A DNA stretch of 64,000 nt, taken from the NCBI RefSeq assembly GCF_009389715.1, contig NC_052409.1:1218001-1282000 (forward strand). Direction: 5' to 3'. This DNA comes from Phoenix dactylifera (Eukaryota > Streptophyta > Magnoliopsida > Arecales > Arecaceae). Under the pieces are notes generated by a model. That model saw nothing but the letters and a program-made list of their open reading frames with translations, made no database searches and was not told the DNA's origin. Positions 25,243 through 37,438 of this stretch are shown here, piece by piece (the stretch's first letter is position 1; each line of letters begins with the position of its first letter). The translations under genes were made by a program, and so were the position numbers.

Positions 25243-28200
25243 CTAGTTGATAGCATCCTCTTCATCCTCAAAACTCAAATTGAGAGTTTGCAACTTAAAG
25301 CCTGATCCTTGTATGATCTCAACCAAATTGGAAGCCACTCCTGTAGCTTGCACAGTAGTCTGTTTTGTTAACTGCACCCAAAATTAATCCATCTATTAGA
25401 GCAATAAAGGATGAACTTGGAACTGTTATCAAAAAAAGGATGAACTTAAAAAAATCATTGCACTTTTAGCAAGCAAATATTATGTGCACTTGTGATACCT
25501 TTTTAAGGCCATGTAGATTTAGAAGTTTCCATGGAAGGTTGGAGCATATTATAATATATGCCAGTAATGCCTTCACCATTCTTTCTATTTTTTTTCTCCA
25601 AAAATAAATAATCAGATGGTCTATCTGAATCTTTGTCTCGATGAGAGTCATACAGCATAGAGGCAGGCAGTGCCGGGAACAGTGGCCAAGGTTTAAAGAA
25701 TGCAAACCAATTGTTTTCGCACATCAGGAAAGGACTGCTTGCATGTTTATGTTCCATTCCCCAAAAGATTAGAAAAAAATCATCATACTTTATAATGTTA
25801 ATTCAATTAGCACAACCATCATTGACATTCATTTTTTAAATATTTGACCTTAGGCCCTCCAATAGCGGGGCAATAATAACAGAGATTAGAGCAATACTAT
25901 GCTTGACTTAAAATGCCATTAGAATGCATGTATGTCCGTGGACATACATTATGCACATAATGAGTTGGAGGGAGTGAAAAGGTTAGATTGCCTGCTGGCT
26001 TTGGTGGCATGATAAAATGAAAGGAAAATTTGAAATTGAAGAGAAACAAAAGAAGCAGAAGATAGACGGAGGGAACATCCGTAGATCCTTATGAGGAAGG
26101 GAGACAATGTTCTTTACCTACCTCTGTCCTGTTTTAGGGAACGCAGAAAAAAATGGCGAAAGATGATGCCATCACCCCTCCAAAAGGAGGGCAAATAAAA
26201 GAGAGAAGGCGAAGGAAAGGAGAGAAATAAAATAGGGTATTTAGTAGCTGATCATATTGAGGGAAAAGAGGAAGAATAGAGTATAATGGAGTCAATAGTC
26301 AATACATGCTCTTACTCATTTTGTTGGCTTATGCCCCTTTTTATAAAGGTCTCTGTGTGATTTATTTTATAGTCAGCAATGGATTCCATAATTGCAAGAT
26401 TAATTTTGGTGTTTCATATATAGGATGTGAGCTCTCAGCAACTAGAAATACTTGGTTTTGTAGCCAAATAAAAAAAAGTGAATTCACACCATCATTTGAT
26501 CTTTAAGCTTCAAGAATATCATACACAGTTTAGTCATTTGAATGAGGTACGATGCAACTTGAGAAATTTCAGCTATTGAAAGTTGTTGGAACATGTCACC
26601 GGGTTTGTGCAGACATGCCTATATGCAGAGGATGCAAAAACCATACAACTCCACCAAAGTAAACATATACTGGATAATCAAAATACATAGAATATAAGGT
26701 TCAAGGTCTTTTGCACAAATACATTTTGAAAATGGAGTTTAACTTTTTCTTATCCAACAAATGATCATTTATGGAAGCTTCAGGTATACTTTATTACACA
26801 AAAGGAAAGTTGAACGTGCATAAGACCCAGGAAATAGGAGAGAATTCAACCATGAAGTCTCTAAAGTCAATTGTCAAAATAGCAAGACTTCTTGTGATAT
26901 AGCACAATGAAGGCATAGCTCATCATTAGACAGTGACAGGTGATGGTTACAACTTGGTGTAGTCAGATGGATAAATGGAACACCACTTGAGTATAAGATC
27001 AAATGGATGAACACCCAAATGATCTTAATGGGTAATGTAAAGCACTGAATATTTTAACCAAGTAACCCTCTATAATCATCAATCTTAACATTCCAAAGAC
27101 GCAGCTTATGTTATGCTTCTGACGCATGCAACACACTTCAACTAGAATCAAGGTCAAATAAGTATCTTTCCTGGAACCAAGGAGTAAAAAGACATAAGAT
27201 TCAGTATTGCAAATCACATACACTAGTAATGATGTTGATGTTGATGTTGACATGCTATCGTACAATGCCTAAATGCTGGAATCAAATAAGAAGAATATGA
27301 ACAAAAGCAATTGTTTTTTTTTCTTTTTCTTTTTTTGAGGGAGAGGAGTGGTGTGAATCTACTAAACCTAAGAAAGTGGGAACATACGTGAAAAGAATGT
27401 GACACGAAGAGTACAGAATTGTTAAGAATTTACGCTGACATTCAAAATGGTTTTAGAATGAGGATGGTAGCAAGGATGAGGAAATGAGAAGAAGAAAAAG
27501 AGCATTGACAACTTAACTTTTCTGATCATAAACCAAAACAATTCTAAAACTGGCACAGCAGTAAATTGGTTTCACGAGCATGGTTGAAACAAAGTAAGCT
27601 GGCCCTACTTTTCAAGAAGAATTGCACAAGAACCTTTGATGTGGTTTGCAAGTAAAAGTTAAAATAAAAAATGGAAAAGTACACAATCTGTTAATTTCAG
27701 CTCATGTTAAAAGAGTACAAACATGAGAACATGCTTTACTCTGAAATTTTTCTTTAAGTACTGATAAATTGCAGTTCATGTTCACAATCGTTCAAACATC
27801 ATTTGATACATCTTGCTGCAAGAACAGTAAAAAGAAGTTGGAATAAACAAATTTAGCAATCCAAAGGTTCAAGAAGCATGGAAGAGCATTTACAAGCAGA
27901 CGAAGTCAGCACATCTTCTAGAGCAACTTCGACTATATCGGCACAAGAATTTTTTCCCTTCTCAATGATAATTGAATATACAAAAAAGGGATTTATATTA
28001 GAAGTCATAGGGTGAAGTCATATCCTTCATGAGGTTATATGTTCTGCTAAGAGCTGTTGGTGATATTTATCTTTTGAAATCTCCATTGAGCAAAGAATTA
28101 TAGATAAAAGTAATGTTACAGGTCAGCTTGGATTTTCATGGAGATTGGAAGATGAAGTGTGGTAATCCAAATGGAGATATATAGCAACAAGCATAAAGTG

Positions 28201-29304
28201 ACAAGTTAGGAGCATGATTATCCTGAAAAGAACAGAACGGAAAAATAACTGGGATTTGCATTTTGCAGTCAGCATGCCAAGTACATATGTTATGAACACA
28301 AGCCGGGAGCATTAACATGCAATAATGTGCACTAAAGGCTCTACCACTATTTTACTTTGAAGAATTTATTCTCTAATTACAATAATGATATTGGTCACAT
28401 CGCTTGTATTGCAACCATCTCTTGGTGTAACTCATACAACACGCCTCTTGCTGCATTCACCAACATTTTTAGTATCATTTGAGGGGAGTTATTTGCATTA
28501 GTAGCAACTTTTTAATAAAAGTCAAACAATACCAACCCAATCATGAAAATTCAAATCCCACAACAAGTTCGGAACTTTGTTCTTGAAACACAAAACATTT
28601 GATTGCAAGAATTCCCAATTAATGTCAACTGCGAATCTATACACGAGAAATCATCCCAAAAGAGTATTGTATTACCTCAACGCTTGCAATTCCCTCGGCG
28701 ACTTGAACTTTCAGATCGCCAACGCCCTCTGTTCCCTGTAAGAAAAGACAAAGGACAAACTTTCATAACTAGAACAAGATCAAAACAAGAATCTATGAAT
28801 CGGTCATGGCTAAACCAACCTCCAGAGCCTTGGCGACTGCAGGTATCGCCGACTCAACCATAGTTCCCTCAGCCTTCACATCAAGAAACCAGTGAACAAA
28901 ACGACTAGAAAACTTCATCCATAAAGCAATAAAGGGGGAAAGGGAGGGAAAGATCGTGCCTTGAACAATATGGTAAGCATGTCGGAGGGTGACACCGGGA
29001 CGGAGACGGTCTGGTCGGCGGACGGGCTCTCTTCCTCCGATGCCGCCGCCGCCGCCTCCGCTGCTGCCTCCGCTGCTTGTTCTTCTTCCGGGACTAAGGT
29101 TTCCTCCTCCGCGACCGCCCTTACGGCCCTTCCAAAGCTCGGGAACGGCCTCCTCCTCTGAGACCGAGATAGAGAGAGGCTTCGAGCGAGGCGGAGGGAG
29201 GGGAACGAGGCGAGAGAGGGAGGAGAAGATAGCCGGAGAGAAGGGGCGGAGAGAAGGCAACTTTGGCAGTGAAGAGAGGAAGAGAGTGCGGAGATTGTCG
29301 CCAT
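25243..29304 (-). CDS. Plastid-targeted small protein with HMA-like ferredoxin fold (4 exons)
   Basis: Exons on the minus strand: 29304-28960, 28873-28820, 28735-28676, 25371-25243. They total 588 bases (195 aa) and the phases fit. The first 60 residues (MATISALSSSLHCQ...) are rich in Ser, Leu and Arg with few acids, as in a chloroplast transit peptide. An Ala/Glu-rich stretch follows (about 66-92). Residues about 100-185 follow a beta-alpha-beta-beta-alpha-beta plan like heavy-metal-associated domains (AVAKALEGTEGVGDLKVQV, ASNLVEIIQGSGFKLQTL), but the CxxC metal site is replaced by GTMVES. The protein ends FEDEEDAIN. Intron 1 starts with GC rather than GT (AAG|GCACGA); introns 2 and 3 are GT-AG, and intron 3 is 3.3 kb. 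The biochemical role is unknown to me. Confidence 0.85.
25372..28675. other. Long intron 3 of the HMA-like gene
   Basis: This is 3.3 kb of AT-rich intron between a GTAATAC donor (28675) and a TTTTGGGTGCAG acceptor (25372). No coding region, RNA gene or clear transposon is seen in it. Confidence 0.7.
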
Positions 29305-30248
29305 ATTTTCTGGCTCGAAAAGGCTTTCTTCTCCCCTTCGCCGGCGTTTTAGTTGAGGGATAGATAATGCGGATTGCTTGGGGATTTTGTTTGAGCCGCT
29401 ATCTCCGACTCGGCCCTGACCGGTCTCCGCCGGTCTGGGTCCCAAGGAACCCGGTTTAATCTGATTCCCCGAGCTTGTCCACTAGACTAAGACCCCTCCT
29501 TTATGTTAAATCAAAACTTACAATATTTAATTCATCGCAACTCTGTATATTTTATTTACAATAAAAATTTCTAGAGAATTTATTAGATGAATATTTCTAA
29601 TAAAAATAATTTGTTCTTGCATATCTTTATCAGTTTTTTAAATTAGTTGCATGGGTACATATAATTCAAAAGAATATGTGAGTGATTCATACACAACATC
29701 TTTTTCTTTTATAGAGAGTTTCACTAATTTATATGAATGGAATTTGTTGAATAGCTAAAATCTAAGTAAACAGGGCTATAGTCATTGCACATAAAAGGAG
29801 GAAGAACAGTCTGATATCGAGAGGAGTTTTGAATCATTGCAGATAAGTGGAGGCTTAGACTGCATACTACTTTTTTATTACGGATGTACACTACCATACT
29901 TTGAGATCCATATTTGGACCATGAAGTTGATGGTTTTCCCATGCTCTAATGAATCGCTTCGACCGCATCAAATCCAACTGCCAAATATTCTAGTGACCAA
30001 AACATTATGTGCTGATTGGCGTTTTAAATACCAAATGAAGATATTGATATTTATGCTCGAACAGATTTCCCTTGCATACATATTACAACTTGCTACATAA
30101 ATATGGTCATGAACTCATACTGGATGACCAAAGAGACAAACTAGATTACCATACTATTATCCATACAGACATGCAAACCACAGCATCACAGACACACTCA
30201 AATTTAACTCAACAAAGCTGTATATATCTTTTGCCTGCGAGAAATTGA
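29305..30248. other. 5' flank of the HMA-like gene and intergenic spacer
   Basis: The first 150 bases are GC-rich leader or promoter. The rest is AT-rich, with no gene recognised. It ends at the stop codon of the kiwellin gene. Confidence 0.5.
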
Positions 30249-30851
30249 TCACTCATCAGACCAAGTGATATCATAATCACCGACGGAACCCGGGATGCCC
30301 AGTGCCTTCCACACAGCGGGCGATGCGTCCACTACGTTATTGGGACATGGAGGTTGGAAGTCATGGTCGGTGTCGCAGCCATTAACAGAATCGCACTCGT
30401 CAACCACTTTGGCCAGCACGGAGTTGCCATTTGCATGGATCCTAACGTTCTTTAAGCAACGGCTACCGTGACTGTACCATCCGGTCGAAAGAGCTACGAC
30501 CAACTCGTCATCGCTGTGGTACTTGTTGTCGCACTCCGAAGGACCTCCGCCATCCCCGCCTTTGGCAAAGCTGTTGATGGTCATGGTGGCTCGAGTGTCT
30601 CCGGTCAGCGGCGGCGAGCAACGGTACTGTGGGTACATTTTGCCCGGCTTGCAGCAGTCAGAGTCGTGTTCCTTGTTGCAGTGGCCGGCCTTGCCGCGTA
30701 AGTACCCACTTGGACTGCATTCTCCAAGGAGAGAGGAATAGTGGAAGCAGCTGCAAAGGTTGAGGCTTGCAAATGCAATCACTAGGAGAAAGAGCGATGC
30801 TAGTTGATGAGAATTCACCATTGTGGTCGTTGTAATGAAGATTAATTTCAA
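30249..30851 (-). CDS. Kiwellin / ripening-related secreted protein
   Basis: The intronless frame of 200 aa begins with a signal peptide ([19 protein letters not shown]) and continues with the cysteine-rich kiwellin pattern: [34 protein letters not shown], then the double-psi beta-barrel part with [30 protein letters not shown] and the end DYDITWSDE. Kiwellins are apoplastic proteins; some maize members bind and inhibit secreted fungal chorismate mutases, and others are ripening-induced. A second in-frame ATG at 30821 (MVNSHQ) would give a more usual signal peptide, so the start is either 30851 or 30821. A TATA box lies 45 bases upstream of the first ATG. Confidence 0.93.
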   Translation of the reverse strand: MKLIFITTTTMVNSHQLASLFLLVIAFASLNLCSCFHYSSLLGECSPSGYLRGKAGHCNKEHDSDCCKPGKMYPQYRCSPPLTGDTRATMTINSFAKGGDGGGPSECDNKYHSDDELVVALSTGWYSHGSRCLKNVRIHANGNSVLAKVVDECDSVNGCDTDHDFQPPCPNNVVDASPAVWKALGIPGSVGDYDITWSDE

Positions 30852-30896
30852 TGGTTTTTGTAATGGCTATGAAGTTCCAAGGGGCAAATGGATGGG

Positions 30897-30904
30897 TATT
30901 TATA
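30897..30904 (-). promoter_or_regulatory. TATA box of the kiwellin gene
   Basis: The minus strand reads CTTATAAATACCC. It is about 45 bases before the first candidate ATG and 75 before the second, which fits a start of transcription near 30870. Confidence 0.7.
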
Positions 30905-31225
30905 AGAAGTCTCCAGGAATAACTCAATCCCCACGGCTCTTCTTGGTTTAGTATATCATTTCCTTGAAAAGAGCCTTAATCAAAATATAATTTTAGTAGT
31001 TGTCAGGTAAGAGATCACACCGTGCTCGCCAAGGCCAGTAAAACTCTGAATCATTTTCAAGTACAGAGCCAATGGAAGATACCTTTCTCTCTTTTTTTTT
31101 TAAGGATATGGTGGGGACAGAATTCGAACGAGATTTTTTCCCCTTTAATTTGCTTTTTTTTTTGCAAACACCTTCAAAAAACTAATAAAATCCACCATCA
31201 AGATCCCTGTAATCTCTATCAAACA

Positions 31226-31366
31226 GGTATGAACATGAAGGCAAGCCCATGCAATGGCTGGGGCAGAGTCATTGATGAATGCGACTCTTCCCGTGGCTGC
31301 GACGCTAACTATGACTACCATCAGCCCTGGGCAAACAATGTGGTGGATGCATCGCTTGCCGTGTGC
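31226..31366 (+). pseudogene. Kiwellin fragment (barrel part only)
   Basis: About 45 codons on the plus strand match the second half of the kiwellin barrel: RVIDECDSSRGCDANYDYH and WANNVVDASLAV against [16 protein letters not shown] and [12 protein letters not shown] in the intact gene 400 bp away on the other strand. The N-terminal half and the WKALGI end are missing. The fragment stops exactly where the MED15 duplication block begins. Confidence 0.8.
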
Positions 31367-34310
31367 TGCATTCGCGTGAAAGAAGGAGCATCCTTCTTTT
31401 GTGCCAAAGATACACCCCCTGAACCCATATTGAATACTTCCAATCCTTTCCTACTCTTAAGTAGTCTATGAAGAATCACACTGACATGAACGAAGAGTTT
31501 TAACCTAAAAAACTTCTCCAAGGCACGTACCATGTAGCCGTAATTTCTTAGAATATCGCCAATTTTAGACCAATGAGTAGTACATGGTACTAAGAGAAGT
31601 TTGGTCATTCATTAAGAGTTGTTTATCATTCTACTATATATGTTAATAAATCTTATAAAAATACTTAAAAATTTTATTTTTATTGACATAAATCTAACTC
31701 TGAAATGCCAGAATTAAGTATTGTGCCACATTCCTGTTTTAGCAACAAGAAGATCAAAGAGCCTCTATATCAACAAAGCCCTAAGAACTATAACTTATCA
31801 ACCTTTCATGAAGCCTATTGTGTCCCTTACAACTGTCATCAACAATTGGCTATTTACAGCTAATGATTGACCTATCAATGGTTGAATGATCAATGATCAG
31901 TAATGTGCCAGGTTCTTTGACATACCTTGGTGGAGAGAACATAAAATTTGTTGCATGATTGCGAGTGTACCAAGAGCACTAGCTTAGATTTAACTCTTCA
32001 AGTCGTTCATAAATTGTTTGATATTATCTTTTCAGGCATTCTTCTATATGTTTAAGGTGCAATCCAAGATGACCGTAACATGGTTTTAAATCATTGAAGA
32101 CAAATTCATCAATTGAGTGATTAAAAATAAAAATATAAAGATGAGAAAGTAGCCAAAAGTATGATAATTGGAAGATTATAATAGATAAAAAATAGCCATA
32201 AAATACTACCACCAACAAGTAATTAAAAGTACAACAAGCAAAAAGCGTATAAGCCTGGGCCGATGCATAATTCTAAATTATATCCTGAATTGAATATTGT
32301 GTGTAGAGAGTTTTCTCATCTAATAGCCTCATTTAGCATTTGCAGAGAGATAGCAATTTCTTCCACAACTAAAAATATTTAGGTAGTTATTTTCAGAAAA
32401 AAATACTTCTTTTAGGTGATTATTTTTAGCAATAACTACATATCAGTATGCAATAGCTACTTTAGAAAAAGGCCACATATCCTAATTAGATTGCTTGGAT
32501 AAGTGATCAACTCATTAATAATCCAAATATAGTTAATTAGAATATATCTGGTCATTGATTACCTGATTTGATAAATCAATGATCAACTTCCATCGCATAT
32601 TTTCCGATTGACTAAAACTTTGTCACTATTTTATTTTAGAGCTCTAATTTATTTATATTATTGGTAAAAATACTTACAACCTTAAAGTGATAATCAAAAT
32701 GTTGCTTTTATCACAATGGCAATCTTATAGAAGCAATCCTTAATAGGACTATCTTTCCCCAATCGATAGCAATTAGTAACTTCAAAGAAATTCTTCCCAC
32801 CTATCAAATGTTTGTTGACACTTGGAAATTTTCTTTTGAACTATTAATTGGTTTATCACATTCCTCTTCTAGATGTTTTTACTTAGGTCAAACTTAGGAA
32901 TTCCTTGCATCCCAGCATTTATTTGATTTGCGGAAAAAAAAGTGGAGAAAAAGTAGGGTCTACAAGAAAATGAAAAAAAAAGAAGCTTTTTTATGGTTAT
33001 TTTTTTTTAAAGAATAGCTTTTTATGGTAATAAAATTTTTATATTTGAAAGAAAAGAAAAATCTATAGAAAAAAAATTCAATACCTAAGAATCAGAAATT
33101 ATTTTTTTTTAAAAAATACTCGTAAGCTTCTAAATAAAATAACATAAAATTATTTTTTATCAAAAATATAATAATATTTTATATAATTTCTTCAGCAGCT
33201 AAATATAAAACATTCTAGATTGCACTAAAGCACACATAAAAAGTTTTTTTTTTCCGCATGGTATACCAGGATTCGGCGTGGACAAGGCCGCATTTTCAGA
33301 AACCTAGGACCTGGAGAGGGCTGTCGGTCTTCCGGCAAGAGGAATCTCGCCCTTTCTTCTTGCCCTTTTGAGCTTTGGCCTTTGCCGGAGGCGTTTCGAT
33401 CGCCGCGGATGGAGGCAAACAGCTGGAGGCTCGCCCAGGGGGAGGCTTCTGCTGCCGACGCCGCGTCCGGCGACTGGCGGACCCTGCTGCCGCACGAATT
33501 GCGGCAGTGGATTGTCGATGATCTTATGTGAGGGGATTCCCGACCCTTTGTTGCGTAATTCTTTTTAGGTTTTTAGATGAATCGGAGACATGCGTGAGTG
33601 ATGGATCATTATTGGGCCGGTGGTTTCTTAAATCTTGATACCGTGATGCTTTCCAGGGTCGAATTTTGTGTGTTTGGAATCATCCGTTGGTTACAGCGAG
33701 AAATTTTGAATCTATGGAATGGTTTCCTTCCATCCTTCCTTTCTTTCTTTTCATTTTTTACTTAAATTTTGTCGGTATTGGTTCTTGTTTTAGAATATAT
33801 TTGGGTGTGATTAATTTCGGAAATAGAAGAATTCATTCGGAAATTTTCGCTTGAATTTAATGAAGACTTTGTCAGAGTGTATTAGCATGTTAGATCGATT
33901 TCAATCTTGATGTGTCATCTGGGCAGAACTGTAATAATTGCAATAACAAAAGAGCTTCTACGTCCCAATAATTGCTTCTCGAGTTTCCTTAACTTGATAA
34001 ATGGAGATGGTCGAATTTTGCACTGTGAATTGGGCACGATGCTACGTCGTTCTTTAGCTTGGGAGAGAATTCATGGAGGCTGAGGTTTAATGCTGTCATT
34101 ATAGATATAAAAAAGACAGGGATGAGATTGGAAGAAAAAGTGGAAAAGAAGGAGATTTATTTCCATTTTCCGGGAAGACAGATGCCCGGTCAACTTGCCT
34201 AAGCTTGTTAAAAAAGATATCCTTTCCTTTCGACTTGATATATTTGAAGGAATTCATGATTTCACTCTGAAATAAGTGGGTTTGAGCTTATTTTAAGGGT
34301 AAGCTTCCTT

Positions 34311-34318
34311 ATACATAC

Positions 34319-34361
<43 letters not shown>
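34311..34361. repeat. CATA/AT microsatellite in MED15 copy A intron 1
   Basis: Repeats of CATA are followed by about 20 AT units. The corresponding place in copy B (about 56556) has only a short ATATAT, so the expansion came after the duplication. Confidence 0.9.
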
Positions 34362-34362
<1 letters not shown>

Positions 34363-34437
34363 ACTAGTCCTCATCCATGATATCTCTGCAGGCATGAAGT
34401 TTTCATAGTTATAATCTCTGCATCCTCTTAATAGTTT

Positions 34438-34520
34438 CTGCATGAAATTGTACTCCATTATTAATGACATTTTTTGTATTGCATGAAATTGTACTCCATT
34501 ATTAATGACATTTTTTGTAT
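34438..34520. repeat. 40-bp tandem duplication just before MED15 copy A exon 2
   Basis: TGCATGAAATTGTACTCCAT and the following ATTATTAATGACATTTTTTG occur twice in a row here, but once in copy B (56643-56685). The second unit ends in the splice acceptor region of exon 2. Confidence 0.9.
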
Positions 34521-37433
34521 TGTTTGCAGAATGGGCACGTTAAAGAGAAGCTTTCCTATCGCTGTGCCTGGGGCCTTAAATGAACTTCAAAAAATTGCTG
34601 AACGATTTGAAGAGAAGATTTATACTGCAGCTACAAGCGAGGTACATTTATTTACTTGAATTTCAAACTTTTTTTGTGATTCTTTTATGGTGCAAGATGA
34701 ATTATTTGTTCTATAAGCAGTTAGGTGCCATTCTTTCTTAGTGACTATTCCTCCAAATTTAAAGTACAACTGCGACCATGCTCCAGTGTGCATCCTGGAA
34801 AATATATTTTGCGCTTGTCGGATAACCTGGGCCTGAGGGACATGAAAGAGTCTCCTGGAACTGGTTATCATCTTATAATCAGAAGATTTTAGTGACCATG
34901 TACATGCGGAGTTCTGAAGTGCTCGACTGCAATGCTTGTTCAGGAAGTTAATTAAGTTACCCTTGTCAGGATATGTTTGTTTATTTACAATTCTTGTCAA
35001 GATAACAATCAAATCAAAAATGTTGAGATTGGTAGAATTGAATAGGTTTAGCAGCAAGAACTCTCACAATGAATTTGTTGACCATTTGGAATTGAGTAGC
35101 ATGAATTAATGCTAATAACAGAGTGCAGTACAAAGATATGCTTGTTTTTATCCAGTTCTCATCAAGGTAATTCATGTCAAAATCCCTGAGATTGTGGAGT
35201 TGTGGAATTTGGCTGTTTGGAATTTGAGAATTAGTGTGAATTGATACTAATGATGTGTTGTAATAGTAAAAAATGATTTTTCCCTTTATTTTTCTGTCAC
35301 TTTATGTTATTTCAAAGTGGATGGAGGATAGGAAAGGTCAATTTGTCTACTTTCCTGTTCCATGGATTCACCCATGTCTTTGGGGGCATGGCCGCATGGG
35401 AGAGGGGTGGATAAGAGATCGAAGGAGTTCAATTTTCAATGAAATATGAAAAATGCATGGCCTACAACTATTAGGTCCAGTTATTACACTCTTAGTCAAA
35501 TCTGAATAAAAACATGTGGGGGAAGCTAGATTTTATATGAATTAATGCGTACATTAGCTATCACGATTCAGCATGCTGAGCTGGCAGTTATAGGAAGAAT
35601 TGTTACTTTATTACTTGTCAGTGTTTACTTCAACTTGTCAAGAAAAAGAGAGAAAGGAAAATATACCAATGTCTTGTAGCTCTGTCTGAATTTACACAAT
35701 TTCCTTGACTTTAGTTTGGGTACTTGATCTACCTGATGTTGGAAGCTGTCTGCTGTTTGCTAATCTTCCGCAATGCAAATCATGCTTTTGATTTCCCTTT
35801 GACTGTTAATTTTAAAGACTTGGTTTGAACTGTGGATGTATCGTGGTAAGTATCTTTGGATAGCTTATAAGGGCCAGTCTAACTGTAGGTGACAAATCAG
35901 TATCCTTACTTCTAAATATTCATTTGCTTGGTAAAAAATGCTTGTGCCTGTCTATTCCTCTCATTCTCATTAATTTGAAATTTTGAATTGTCAGCTTTCA
36001 CGGGAAGTAATTTTTCTAACTCTGATATTGCAGACTGATTATCTGAGGATAATTTCTCTGAAAATGCTTACAATGGAGAGAAAGCCTCAGCATACTCCTC
36101 CAATTAATCCTTCAATGCCGAACCCTGCAGTTCCAAACCAAAATCCTACAGAGCCAGGTATTGCCTTGAAAAAATACATCGCTTCTTATAAATGCGATAT
36201 CACAAAAGATCTAAAAGGAACTCACTGATCTTGTTCCATTCATTTTAGCATATTATTGTTTATTTTAAATTTTTTATTTTCGATGTATGATCGACGTGAG
36301 GCTGATAAACGCTCTGAGCTTGTTCTGTACGTGAAATATCATTTGGCGTTGCACCATTTACATTCTTCCTACCTTTGATATGGTTTTATTTAGTGTTTTT
36401 CTGTATAATTGTATAGTTTGCTTCCAGTATTCTTTATTAGTATGTTTTTCTCATATTTTAGCTCTTCTTCTGCACTTGTTATTTAATAATTCAAGTGGTC
36501 AAGGTGGGACAATATTATATGAAATCTGGAACCATAATTAACCTGGACCAATATCACATTTGGATTCTTCAATCCATATACCCACTGGCACATTACCCCC
36601 ATGACTCAACCTGATCCGAGTAAAACTTTATTCTCATTGTGTGAGTATGGTCAAAGCTTTCACCCACATCTGACATATTTAAAGTTTGGATAAAAAAAAT
36701 TAACCTGTACCTAGCCCAGACTGAAAACCCTGGCCTAAACCTGATGTAAACAGGTGCGGGTCAGGCCAAGTTTTTTTTTTTCACGTCAAGTTTTGCCACC
36801 CCTTTTGTTGGTATAAAGCCCTACCTTGTTGTTTACATAGCTTAAGTTCACGCAACTAGGAGCTAGCCTCCACTGTTCCTTTAGACTTGATGACAAACTA
36901 GATGAATAGAAATACAGTCTCCCATATTTTGTTAAACTGCATAAGCGAATTGGCTTGTCAATAGCTTACAACCAAGGGATTCAACATACTTGCAAAAGCA
37001 AAGGTCAACATATTACTTATTTTTGCTTAAGTTGGTTGGAGGGCTGTAATATATGTTCCATCCTGTACTTACACTGGACAAGTATTAATATCGAAAGTTT
37101 TGCAAGATACTTGAAATTTTCAATTTTGATATGCTTTGATATCATATGATCCCCTAACCTTTTCTTTGGTTTGTTTTATAAATGCTTCTTTCTTGAAAGG
37201 AGACATGCTTTAACTCGATCTTTTTTTCTTGACCAATTTAAACCATTTTAGCATCCTATACCATGCCAAAGATGCATGACAAATAACTAATTAGCCTGTC
37301 ATATACATGCACAGCAGACATTTAAACAAGTCTAGAATAAAAATTAACATGAATTAGCATTGTCCTAGATCAAATAGACAATAATGGAGAAAGGAACTCA
37401 ACTTTGAAGGCAACTATCATAAGAAACCGCATC

Positions 37434-37438
37434 GTTAC
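37434..37438. other. Target site duplication of the Tat element (left copy)
   Basis: GTTAC at 37434-37438 is repeated at 50961-50965 directly outside the two LTR ends (TG...CA). Five bases is the usual Ty3/gypsy duplication. Confidence 0.95.

Larger units (their letters stand above)
31360..37438 (+). repeat. Segmental duplication block A (left part)
   Basis: From about 31360 to the Tat insertion at 37439 the sequence matches 53443 to about 59727 with many small differences, in the same orientation. It includes the upstream region, three exons and introns of a MED15 copy. The block resumes after the insertion at 50966 and is recognisable to about 52190. Only in this block do a CATA/AT microsatellite (34311-34361) and a 40-bp tandem duplication (34438-34520) occur. 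Confidence 0.92.

Noticed and set aside
28793-29260. 155-codon frame overlapping exons 1 and 2 of the HMA-like gene
   Set aside because: It joins exon 2 to intron 1 and to the wrong frame of exon 1; the spliced model recovers the family sequence instead.
29305-29445. Upstream start for the HMA-like protein at 29445
   Set aside because: The ATG at 29304 gives a normal plastid transit peptide; the extra residues are basic and Pro/Gly-rich leader sequence.
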